The translations under genes and the position numbers were made by a program. From assembly GCA_964388275.1 (NCBI GenBank), contig CAYLZD010000016.1, positions 19,566-83,565 of the forward strand: a stretch of DNA of 64,000 bases, in the 5' to 3' direction. This DNA comes from JARYLZ01 sp964388275 (GTDB taxonomy: Bacteria > Bacteroidota > Ignavibacteria > SZUA-365). Below are positions 19,101 through 25,331 of this stretch, in pieces. Each line of letters begins with the position of its first letter. Position 1 is the stretch's first letter. The notes under the pieces are model-generated. The model ran no database searches. It had not been told where the DNA came from and was given only the letters and a program-made list of their open reading frames with translations.

Positions 19101-20463
19101 TGTGATTGTAGTAGGCTTCATAGACGTTGCGTCCCTGCAGGGCGGGATTCGGTTCACGATAATCGAGACTGACGAAGTAATGGTTTTCCGCGTACTCGTA
19201 AGCCCGTCTCTCGAAGGTTTGTTCGGTGGCGCCGCCGGCAATGGATAACCGGTTCGACTCGCCTTTCTTTTGGCTGGCTACCGCCGACAACCGCAGCGGT
19301 CCGAACTTGAGATCCGCCCTGATGCCGAAAAGAGCGCCGCTTCCGCCCACCAGCTGAGATGGAGTTTGCAGGGAAACGTTGCCGGCTTCTATGGATTGGA
19401 TTATCTCGTCGTCATAACCCGTGTATCGGATTTTCAACTGGTTTTCGTACTCGAAAGTGCGTTCGGTGCTCCAGTCGGCCCGGATGTTAAGTTTGTCTCC
19501 GATAAGTCCGTTGACGTTGACGTTGACCTGCTGCCTGAAATTCGGGGAGAACTGGGTCTGCCGCATGAACACGGATTGCTGGTCCGATTTCTCGATGCGG
19601 AATCCGGCATTGATGTCGATAGCTCCGCTGATACGCAGGCTTATGCGGTTTCGATCGCCGAATATACTCATGAGCGGATTCGGGGGCACCGGTATGTCGA
19701 ATTCGGTCAGCGATCTGAGAAGTCCGTCGAGCGCATCTCCGGTTTTAACTGCGCGTTTGCCGGTGAAATCGGCGGTGCGTCTATCGCGTTCAAATTCGTA
19801 CCGCCTTTTTATGTACTCATCGAGCGGCATCTCGTAAGGTATGCTGACGTCCCGGCCGTTCAGCACTTCACGTATGACGACCACGTTGCGCGTCGAATCC
19901 ACCCTTACAACACGTTGAGTTCCCAGCCCCTGCGAAGGCCTGAGATAGATCGGAGAGCTGCGCTCCGGGAAAGGCCGGGCGACAGGCCCGGGTCGGCCTG
20001 GTTCCGGAAGAAAACGCTTTCTCGCAGTGGAATCCGCAAGTATACCCAGGCTGTCGTCGCCTTCCATCGTCGGGGGCAGGGGTTCCCGCAAACCGGTTTC
20101 GACATTCGCGAATCCGGTGGAATCTTTCGTCTCGAACTTTACGGGCGGCACATCCAGCTCGAAACTCCGGAGCTCCGTCGAAGCATCCCGTTCCGGGGTT
20201 GCCGTCGTCTCCGCCGGAATATCCGGGCTTTCCGGCGTCCGCGACTCCGTGTGCCCGATGTCCGTAAGGGTTGCGCGGCCGGGAGCGACGGCCATTGCCG
20301 CGGCGCCGTAACCGTAAACCGCATTCCATGTCCTCGCGCCGCTCAAAGAGATGCCGTATGCGTCCCTGCTTCCGGAAATGGATCCGAAAAAGGATGCAAA
20401 TACAACAGCGGCTATGCCAAGCGCTGCGGCTGCATGCCGGAGGGCTCCTTTGAGGAGTACCAT
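13132..20463 (-). CDS. sprA: SprA, type IX secretion system outer-membrane translocon
   Basis: At 2443 residues this matches the length of SprA/Sov, the giant 36-strand barrel through which type IX cargo crosses the outer membrane. The N-terminus carries a hydrophobic export signal (ALGIAAVVFASFFGSISG), a Ser/Pro/Thr-rich linker to about residue 200, then repeated SprA-family blocks (LRISGAIDINAGF, QQVNVNVNGLIGDKLNIRADW, DWSTERTFEYENQLKIRYTGYDDEIIQSIEAGNVSL, SSLTLQGEAAVILPDPN, AYIDDFEGAR). The C-terminal third is rich in alternating beta-strands, ending in a short beta segment. A charged coiled-coil insert occurs near residues 1890-1960 (about 14580-14770). Its presence explains the many sorting-domain proteins in the window; other type IX components are not here. 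The start ATG 20463 lacks a clear ribosome site. Confidence 0.97.
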   Translation of the reverse strand: MVLLKGALRHAAAALGIAAVVFASFFGSISGSRDAYGISLSGARTWNAVYGYGAAAMAVAPGRATLTDIGHTESRTPESPDIPAETTATPERDASTELRSFELDVPPVKFETKDSTGFANVETGLREPLPPTMEGDDSLGILADSTARKRFLPEPGRPGPVARPFPERSSPIYLRPSQGLGTQRVVRVDSTRNVVVIREVLNGRDVSIPYEMPLDEYIKRRYEFERDRRTADFTGKRAVKTGDALDGLLRSLTEFDIPVPPNPLMSIFGDRNRISLRISGAIDINAGFRIEKSDQQSVFMRQTQFSPNFRQQVNVNVNGLIGDKLNIRADWSTERTFEYENQLKIRYTGYDDEIIQSIEAGNVSLQTPSQLVGGSGALFGIRADLKFGPLRLSAVASQKKGESNRLSIAGGATEQTFERRAYEYAENHYFVSLDYREPNPALQGRNVYEAYYNHRAENSTMPVRLRPDLEIRDMEVWTTRPASAGVVTDPEERAGVAFIDLTGFTYHASDASYSDSIRKYTDPAVKVESQSGLVEAGNFKKMKRDIDYSYNPVTGILTMNQNVQEDQVIAVAYRVAGANNQALGDLFYGTFVNDPRFLNSGPEPRLVLKLVKPKNLSPSFSAAWKHRVRSIYSLNMRNLKKEDLANFRLVFRQGGAPDNENLPGTTYNLLRLFGLDYTDDNGTGQADRKIDFIAGITVDPIRGEIIFPTLEPWNSGLKYLWSKLPNVNPNEIDQYLYPEIYDTTKTIARQSQQDKILIVGTTRGSSSSTYYLGFNVVPGSVRVRLNNTPLVSGVDYTVDEQAGQVRILKAEALEPGAKLDIDFEKQDLFSFASKTLVGIRGDLELGAETFLGFTLLSLNQKTLSDKVRIGEEPISNTMFGVDLRTKLDLPFVTEALNTLPFLQTREKSSLTLQGEAAVILPDPNTKYSSIPSDQGKGIAYIDDFEGARVYIPLQTAYSAWKISSVPKFLPTFNAPDDSTMHSRRGRMKWYNVSIASPSNRTVIVTDIWPNRLAAREDQRVTVLDIEYDPARHGMFNYTPTLSPPDQTWNGLMRLLPVNATNLVDGNYNYIELWMKVETQNPRGKLLIDLGKVTEDVIPDGQLNSEDLVIPGSIRNGILNEGEDVGIDMLTDDQERERYGAEIALYGLDPADPSGDNYTYDVSNYDRINGTEGNFVDAAGQFPDTEDLNNNGILDLSSDYYQYEIDLDTTRFSPLLPASQRNPYVVGGGANGWYQFRIPLSAVSQVVGTPSLDNVEYVRVLFTGMDGASTVRVAEFNFVGNQWYERLRNDTLFTVSVVNIEDNPEYTSPPGVVRERDRRRPDQEVYMNEQSLSLDFRSLPDTTLREAYRLFPATGVDMFNYESLKMFVHGHPELDTADYEVVMRFGIDTLNFYEYRAPIHKGWASENEVSIRFADVTAVKTLRDTCSIIAEAPVPDGPPGSYFRVVGCPDVVSVRFISVGVRNKHRDNRPISGVVYINELRVVGPNKNKGYAYTGSMNLRLADVADINATVNHTDPYFHNIAERFSATRASTTSWTLNTTLNLDKVFPKDWQGTQLRVSYSHSEALAKPLLLPGQPDVDVEGSLRILAEDLRRKGLPQREIDDAVSNARSATHTMEIRDSWSIPSVRIKAPGKHWLIEDVLNRLDLGYNYTVSRFRDPVIQFRRSWQWQARAGYGYDISRDLNVQPFKSLFDGVFLLEFYKDAKYFFLPQRIGLNADLARTRIEEQRRDPPEYRPYIRDFTHNRSINLPFTISEQAFLNLNGNYTASLQTSLLHFETDYELDEYGNRVMDAFGAYVVKQRQSSAIFSDIFFGRGSLNFGLPIRYTQQFTLNSRPQLPRYFDIDRLFDMSGGYNVSYTWQENLQQLGLGRQASFNASINWQVNFRLKQLFDPLFAPPSAAGAGPSEGPRSVAKRRPDERRIDDSKRDLVRRQQELETTGRELKEKNPEEYRRIVEQLERSRQQLEALTGVSMRDSAAQGAVSDSAETARPGPGIGEILQKIAYYAIKVPLLDYENINFTFSENNTSNVSGVRGLTGFSVFWATNPFTGPDNPDLGPSRLYQLGLVTDPNPGAGSLGFRRAFPFVGIDDYRRGLRAANPNGAYVDNFSQNNTISVRTNRPLWEGARVDFNWDLRWSLNRNYQLQTDDQGFQTITNLTSTGQMERSFLAFPDFLFFSFFNTNIEAVNERYKELLDDPDDKRNSSEKLAEAFETGFEAVPWLTRVFGGWLPRVNWSLRWDGIEKISIISGLADRISLEHRYSSTLTESFRNNPSDGVRITESKRVGFNFAPLVGLTFNFNKLWGGDLTLNTRWGKQKNFDLNTSANNVVEQSTDEISITAGFRKTGFDLPLFGLSLKNDIDFNLSFTLNKTSSYVYEVAKLDEGGQPREGTTRITLEPRVRYTLSQRVQSSLFYRFQSTKPDSSVGSRVPGTTIHEGGLELRISITGS

Positions 20464-20886
20464 CAGCGTTGTGGTCGCACGATGGGAATTCAGACTGGCG
20501 CTCCTAAGAGTGGTTCGTGAACGTTTTTCAACCTGTCAAGGCTGTAGAGATCTGCTCGATACGAACCTGCAATCTGTTATGTGTCTGCTGTTTGGAATCA
20601 TATATGCCGACTTTCAAAGAAGGGATGCTCACCTCAAACGCCAAAACTACGCAGAATGAGTCCAAACGCGCAAGCCAAAGTGCGGGACATTGCATCTTTT
20701 TCCCCCGGAGGTGTGACCGGGAGGTTTCCGGACTCGATTCTCGTTGCAGATCAGAGGATGGGCGCGTATATTTTCGCATGATAATGAGCGGTTTCAGCGT
20801 GATTTTCACCGGATTCCGGGAGCGGGGATGATTTATCCGGAACGCCTCGCAAACTGCCGCTGCGCTGAACAGGATATTTTCCGCAA
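20464..20886. other. Divergent intergenic region between sprA and lptF (423 bases)
   Basis: Open frames here (up to 104 codons) overlap each other and lack coding character. The region should hold the sprA promoter on the minus strand and the lptFG promoter on the plus strand. A TTGACA occurs on the minus strand near 20535 without an obvious partner box. A small CCGG...CCGG inverted repeat lies near 20718-20732. Confidence 0.6.
20744..20772 (+). promoter_or_regulatory. Candidate sigma-70-like promoter for lptF-lptG
   Basis: TTGCAG (20744-20749), a 17-base spacer and TATATT (20767-20772) predict a start near 20779 and a leader of about 108 bases before lptF. Box matches are four and five of six. 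Confidence 0.4.
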
Positions 20887-22320
20887 ATGACGCTCTGGAA
20901 ACATATACTGCGGGCGCACGCGGGGCCTTTCCTCTTTTCGAACGCCGTGATCATCTTTTTGTTTCTTCTGCAGTTCCTGATGAAATCCGCGGGCGACATC
21001 GTGGGAAAAGGCATCAGCGCCGCCGTGGTGCTGGAACTGATCGCCCTGAACCTCGCCTGGATAGTGGTTCTCGCGGTTCCCATGTCCGTGCTGGTGGCTT
21101 CGTTGATGGGCTTCGGCAAGATGAGCGCGGACAACGAGATCGTGATCATGCGAGCCAGCGGCATGAGCCTTTATCGCATGATGGCGCCGGTGATAGCGGC
21201 CGCGGCGCTCATTACCTGGGGGCTCATTCTGTTCAACAATCGCGTGCTTCCCGAAGCCAACATACGACTTCGCACTCTGATGACGGACATATTGCGCATA
21301 AAGCCCACCCTGTCGCTCCAAGCGGGCATATTCACTTCCGACGATCAGCTCCCGAACTACCGCATACTCGTGCGCAAAACCTATGAACACAGCAACGACC
21401 TGGAATACGTTACCATTTACGACATGACGCGCCCCGACCGCTCCGTAGTCGTTACAGCCAGGCACGGGACGGTAGGGTTTTCTCCGGATTTCTCCAAGGT
21501 GTTCATGGATCTGGACGACGGCGAGATTCACGAGCTCGATGAGCGCAATCACAGACCGTACAGAAAACTCCGATTCGTGCGGCACAGAGTCGTGATCCCC
21601 GCATCCGGTTTCGGTTTTCAGCGCAGCGACGCCGCAACCGCACAGCGCGACGACCGAACGATGAGCGCCGGAATGATGCGAGTGATCGTCGACAGCATCG
21701 AGGCGGAGAGAGAGAAGCGCAAGGCGGCGGCCGTCGAGCGCTCGCTATCCAAGTTCGAGTCGCGGAAGGCGCCGGATATCGGAGGAGCTCGCCCCGTTTC
21801 GGACACGAGCGCCGCGAACGAAGCCCGTCTCTTCACCAGGTCGGACACCTTGTCCGCCTTGTACCGCGCTCTGGCCGACATCAGGCAGCAGCAGGCGCTC
21901 GCCACCGCGGATGCCGGGGCCTGGAATTTCGACGAAAGCCAGATTGACAAATATCTGGTGGAGATATACAAGAAGTATTCGATCCCGGCCGCCTGCATAG
22001 TGTTCGTGTTCGTCGGAGCGCCTCTCGGCATGATGGCCCGCCGGGGCGGCTTCGGCATCGGCGCGGGCATGAGCCTGGGATTCTTCATCTTTTATTGGGC
22101 CTGTCTGATAGGCGGCGAGAAACTGGCGGACAGAGGAGTGCTCAGCCCTCTCGTTGGGATGTGGATCGCAAATGTGCTGCTCGGCCTCTGCGGCGCATAT
22201 CTCACCATACGGGCGGCGCGTGAAAGCAGGGTGATAGACTGGTCCCGCCTGACGTGGCTGCTCCCCCGTTCATGGAGGCCGGTGGCCGGCGCGGAGCGCA
22301 GGAATCCTCACGAGACGTGA
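20887..22320 (+). CDS. lptF: LptF/LptG-family permease, first of pair (LPS export)
   Basis: The 477-residue protein has the YjgP/YjgQ layout: three N-terminal membrane segments (ending near residue 125), a large periplasmic region, and three C-terminal segments (about 360-450). Family signatures include VLVASLMGFGKMSADNEIVIMRASGMSLYRM and a later FVFVGAPLGMMARRGGFG. LptF and LptG form the inner-membrane channel that, with the LptB ATPase, extracts lipopolysaccharide and passes it to LptC/LptA. It is about 100 residues longer than the Escherichia coli protein; the extra length is a charged helical stretch around residues 250-340 in the periplasmic part. It is assigned LptF from gene order; F and G are hard to separate by sequence alone. 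Confidence 0.88.
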   Translation: MTLWKHILRAHAGPFLFSNAVIIFLFLLQFLMKSAGDIVGKGISAAVVLELIALNLAWIVVLAVPMSVLVASLMGFGKMSADNEIVIMRASGMSLYRMMAPVIAAAALITWGLILFNNRVLPEANIRLRTLMTDILRIKPTLSLQAGIFTSDDQLPNYRILVRKTYEHSNDLEYVTIYDMTRPDRSVVVTARHGTVGFSPDFSKVFMDLDDGEIHELDERNHRPYRKLRFVRHRVVIPASGFGFQRSDAATAQRDDRTMSAGMMRVIVDSIEAEREKRKAAAVERSLSKFESRKAPDIGGARPVSDTSAANEARLFTRSDTLSALYRALADIRQQQALATADAGAWNFDESQIDKYLVEIYKKYSIPAACIVFVFVGAPLGMMARRGGFGIGAGMSLGFFIFYWACLIGGEKLADRGVLSPLVGMWIANVLLGLCGAYLTIRAARESRVIDWSRLTWLLPRSWRPVAGAERRNPHET

Positions 22321-23423
22321 TGCGGATGCTGGATCGCCATACCGCTCTGCAGTTCGTGAAATCCACGCTTTTCGCGATGCTGGCCTTCTGCCTCCTGTTC
22401 ATCATGGTGGACATGATAGAGAATCTCGACGACTTCATCGACGAAAACGTGCCCGCGCAGATTATTTTTCTCTATTACGTGTATTTTCTTCCGCGCATTC
22501 TCGGTCTCATGGCGCCCGTGGCTCTTCTGCTGGCTTCGCTTTTCGTTGTTGGAAGGATGAGCACCACGAACGAGCTCACCGTGATAACATGCAGCGGCGT
22601 CAGCTTGTACCGTTTCATGCTTCCCTTTCTTCTACTCGGACTGCTTGCGAGCGGCATCATGCTCGGCTTCGACGGCTGGGTAGTGCCTCGGGTCAACGCC
22701 GCGAGACTGCATCTCGAGAGAGAATACCTGAAGAAGCACGCGCAGAGCGGCGCCCGCTACAACCTGCATTTTCAGGACAGGGACGGCCGTATCGTGGCTC
22801 TGGAATATTTCGACGAATCCACTTCGGGCGCAAGGCAGGTGTCCGTGCAGCGCTTCGACGAAAAGAACCCGACACGGCTGATAGAGCGCTACGACGCGGA
22901 GTCGATGCGCTGGGACGAGGCGGCCGGAATATGGCGCCTGTTCCACGGAACGCGCAGGATTTTGGCCGCGGAAAACGGCGACATTCAGAAGCGGGAATCC
23001 GTCTTCGCTTTCGATTCGCTGAATCTCGGACGCCTCGTGTTGACTCCGACCATGATACTGCGCATGCAGCAGAAACCTGAAGAAATGGAGCTGGGCGAAC
23101 TGCGCGATTACATCGAACGTCAGCGCATCGCGGGCAGCGACATCAACCGCCTGCGCGTGGATTATCACGGCAAGGTCGCCTTCCCTTTCGCGTCCCTCAT
23201 CGTGGTATTCTTCGGCGTGCCTTTCGCATCGGTCAAGCGGAGAAGCGGCCTGTCCGTGCAGTTCGGAGTCAGCATATTTCTGTGCTTCACCTATCTCGTC
23301 AGCCAGAAACTCAGCCAGGTTTTCGGATACAACGGCAGCATTCCGTCGCTGCTCGCCGCCTGGCTCCCGAACATGCTCTTTTTCCTGGCCGGTTGCTTCA
23401 TCATGCTTCGCATACGCAAATGA
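22320..23423 (+). CDS. lptG: LptF/LptG-family permease, second of pair (LPS export)
   Basis: The frame is open from 22254, but ATG 22320 is preferred. It overlaps the lptF stop by one base (TGATG), which couples translation, and gives a normal N-terminus (RMLDRHTALQFVKSTLFAML). The product has 367 residues with six membrane segments in a 3+3 arrangement around a periplasmic jellyroll, and the family signatures LLLASLFVVGRMSTTNELTVITCSGVSLYRF and VVFFGVPFASVKRRSG. It should pair with the preceding protein as the heterodimeric LPS extraction permease. An ATG two codons later (22326) is an equally compatible start. Confidence 0.9.
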   Translation: MRMLDRHTALQFVKSTLFAMLAFCLLFIMVDMIENLDDFIDENVPAQIIFLYYVYFLPRILGLMAPVALLLASLFVVGRMSTTNELTVITCSGVSLYRFMLPFLLLGLLASGIMLGFDGWVVPRVNAARLHLEREYLKKHAQSGARYNLHFQDRDGRIVALEYFDESTSGARQVSVQRFDEKNPTRLIERYDAESMRWDEAAGIWRLFHGTRRILAAENGDIQKRESVFAFDSLNLGRLVLTPTMILRMQQKPEEMELGELRDYIERQRIAGSDINRLRVDYHGKVAFPFASLIVVFFGVPFASVKRRSGLSVQFGVSIFLCFTYLVSQKLSQVFGYNGSIPSLLAAWLPNMLFFLAGCFIMLRIRK

Positions 23424-23499
23424 CGCGCGCCTCCGGCACGGTCGGCCTGAAAGCACCGGAATCGAAATCTTGTCGAAACAATAAAGGAGTGACGCCCTG

Positions 23500-23937
23500 A
23501 TGAATGACAACATCGTGCGCATAGCGAGAGATTTCCATTGGGAGATGGGCCACCGCCTGCCTTTTCATCAGGGCGGATGCGCCAATCTTCACGGGCATTC
23601 ATATCGGCTCAGGGTGGAAATCGAGGGTGTCTGCGACGAGAACGGCATGTTATTGGATTTCGCCGATCTGAAGCGCCTGGTTCAGCCGCTGCTGGCGCCG
23701 TTGGACCATGCTTTCGTCTGCAACGAGAACGACGGGTTGATGCGCGGCTTCCTGACCGAGCATGGTTTCAAGTCGGTGTACCTGCCGTTCAATTCCACGG
23801 CGGAGAACCTGACAAAACATCTCGCCGGGCTGATCTGGGACGAATTGCAGGGCCATGCGCGTATCACGGCTCTGAAACTGCGCCTGCATGAAACGGAGAG
23901 TTCTTACGCGGAATACAGCATCACCCGATCCGCATGA
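23500..23937 (+). CDS. queD: 6-carboxy-5,6,7,8-tetrahydropterin synthase (QueD/PTPS family)
   Basis: The 145-residue protein carries the PTPS zinc and catalytic motifs: H18 in MGHRLP, then C27 and H31/H33 in CANLHGHSY, LDHAF near residue 67, the NSTAENL motif, and the terminal catalytic Glu in HETESSYAEY. QueD converts dihydroneopterin triphosphate to 6-carboxytetrahydropterin, the second step toward preQ0 and queuosine. The single Cys just before HGH fits QueD rather than eukaryotic PTPS. ATG 23500 follows AAGGAG with 10-base spacing, one of the best ribosome sites in the window. The 76-base gap to lptG shows no preQ1 riboswitch that I can recognise. No other queuosine gene is present. Confidence 0.93.
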   Translation: MNDNIVRIARDFHWEMGHRLPFHQGGCANLHGHSYRLRVEIEGVCDENGMLLDFADLKRLVQPLLAPLDHAFVCNENDGLMRGFLTEHGFKSVYLPFNSTAENLTKHLAGLIWDELQGHARITALKLRLHETESSYAEYSITRSA

Positions 23938-24032
23938 CGGACATCTTCCATATCACACCGGACCGCCTCGAACATATCCATGCACCCGGACTCGTGTTTG
24001 CCCTGAGTGCCGCGCCTCGGTAATTTGTTCCG

Positions 24033-24809
24033 ATGAATATTCGAACCGTCACGGCAACACGATACGTAACCCCCCTGCGCGAGGGCGGCTCCCTGCCCGC
24101 CGTGGTCGAGGCCGATGATGACGGGCTGTACGTGCTGAAATTCCGCGGCGCGGGACAGGGTACAAACGCGCTGACGGCGGAGCTCTTAGTCGGAGAACTG
24201 GCGCGGATCGCCGGTCTCGACGTCCCCGAGATAGTGTTCATCCGACTCGATCCCGCTTTGGCGCAAACGGAACCCGATCCCGAAATCCAGGATTTGATTC
24301 GAGCCAGCGGGGGGTTGAATCTCGGGCTCGATTATCTTCCCGGTTCTGTCGGATTCGATCCGGCGGCGGCGGCGGTGGACGCGGACGCGGCGTCGTCGAT
24401 AGTGTGGTTCGACGCCTTCACGATGAACGTCGACCGCACCGCCAGGAACACGAACATGCTGATCTGGCACAAGAAGCTGTATCTGATCGATCATGGATCG
24501 GCGCTGTACTTCCACCATGCCGGCGGGGATTATTCGGCGCGCGCCCGGGATCCTTTCAAGCTGATCCGCGAACATGTGCTCCTCGGGCAGGCGGAGGCGC
24601 TCCCCATGGCGGATGCCCGGATGTCCGCTAGAATTTCGAGCGACGCCATCGCCGGCGTCGCGGGCCTGCTCCCCGACTCCTGGCTGGAGGATCCGGCGGG
24701 ACCGGCTCCGGACTGCCGCCGCGCCGCGTACGCCGGCTTCCTGACCGAACGATTGAACGAGTCCCATGTATTCATGGAGGAGGCGATCCGTGCCCGGGAA
24801 TCTCTATGA
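24033..24809 (+). CDS. HipA-like kinase family protein
   Basis: The 258-residue protein resembles the stand-alone HipA-like kinase family, a compact kinase-fold group distinct from the HipA toxin. Visible elements are a nucleotide-binding Lys in GLYVLKFRGAGQGTNAL (about residue 33), a helix AELLVGELARIAGLDVPE, a catalytic-loop candidate FTMNVDRTARNTNM (about 130), and a metal-binding candidate LIDHGSAL (about 152). A HipB-like antitoxin is absent. It overlaps the following DUF3037 gene by 20 bases; these two families are commonly paired, which suggests a functional unit of unknown substrate. There is no signal peptide. ATG 24033 lacks a strong ribosome site. Confidence 0.82.
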   Translation: MNIRTVTATRYVTPLREGGSLPAVVEADDDGLYVLKFRGAGQGTNALTAELLVGELARIAGLDVPEIVFIRLDPALAQTEPDPEIQDLIRASGGLNLGLDYLPGSVGFDPAAAAVDADAASSIVWFDAFTMNVDRTARNTNMLIWHKKLYLIDHGSALYFHHAGGDYSARARDPFKLIREHVLLGQAEALPMADARMSARISSDAIAGVAGLLPDSWLEDPAGPAPDCRRAAYAGFLTERLNESHVFMEEAIRARESL

Positions 24810-25185
24810 CTATGCCGTGATTCGGGTGGTTCCGCGCGTGGATCGCGGGGAATTCGTAAACGCGGGCGTGATCCTATCCTGCGCGGCCTTGTCATTTCTC
24901 GAGGCGCGTTTCATGCTCGACCGCGAACGCATGCTGCTGCTGCATCCGGGCCTGGATATGGAAACCGTGTCCGCGCAGCTCGAAGCGATCGGCGCCGTCT
25001 GCCGGGGCTCGGAACATGCGGGTCCGATCGGCCTTCTCCCGCAGCGGGAGCGCTTCCTCTGGCTGGTCGCGCCGCGCAGCACCATCGTACAGATTTCGGA
25101 TGTGCATACCGGATTCTGTGAAAGTCCGGGTGAAACGCTGGATCGCCTGCTCGCGAAGATGGTGCTGCCGCCGGGCGGCGGCTGA
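24790..25185 (+). CDS. DUF3037 family protein
   Basis: The open frame reaches back to 24766, but GTG 24790 is the start because GGAGGAGG at 24776-24783 lies six bases upstream and the product then begins with the family's typical NLYDYAVIRVVPRVDRGEFVNAGVILSC. The 131-residue protein is soluble, with FLEARF and a late FCESPGETLDRLLAKMV matching the DUF3037 pattern. Function is unknown. It is translationally coupled to the HipA-like kinase (20-base overlap) and is probably its partner protein. Confidence 0.85.
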   Translation: MPGNLYDYAVIRVVPRVDRGEFVNAGVILSCAALSFLEARFMLDRERMLLLHPGLDMETVSAQLEAIGAVCRGSEHAGPIGLLPQRERFLWLVAPRSTIVQISDVHTGFCESPGETLDRLLAKMVLPPGGG

Positions 25186-25237
25186 GCGTCCGGACCCGCC
25201 ACGGCAATCCGGTTCTCTCTGGAAGTCGGTTTGTCGA

Positions 25238-25251
25238 GCCGCTTGAGCGGC
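25238..25251. terminator. Inverted repeat downstream of the DUF3037 gene
   Basis: GCCGCT and AGCGGC form a 6-bp stem with a two-base centre, about 50 bases after the stop at 25185. No T-run follows, so this is only a possible terminator. Confidence 0.25.
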
Positions 25252-25331
25252 GGCGTCTTCGCGCCGTCGAATGGCGGCGCTTCCACGCGATTCCGGTTGA
25301 TTGTGATCTTCACAGATCCGATGTTGCGGCC

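Noticed and set aside
20517..20831. 104-codon open frame between sprA and lptF
   Set aside because: No ribosome site, Cys/Arg-rich composition, overlaps other frames and the likely promoter region.
23424..23499. preQ1 riboswitch upstream of queD
   Set aside because: The 76-base gap has no recognisable preQ1 aptamer hairpin with an A-rich tail, only a normal ribosome site.
24033..24809. Classic HipA toxin of a HipAB toxin-antitoxin system
   Set aside because: It is much shorter than HipA, and no HipB-like helix-turn-helix gene is adjacent; the DUF3037 partner points to the separate HipA-like kinase family.
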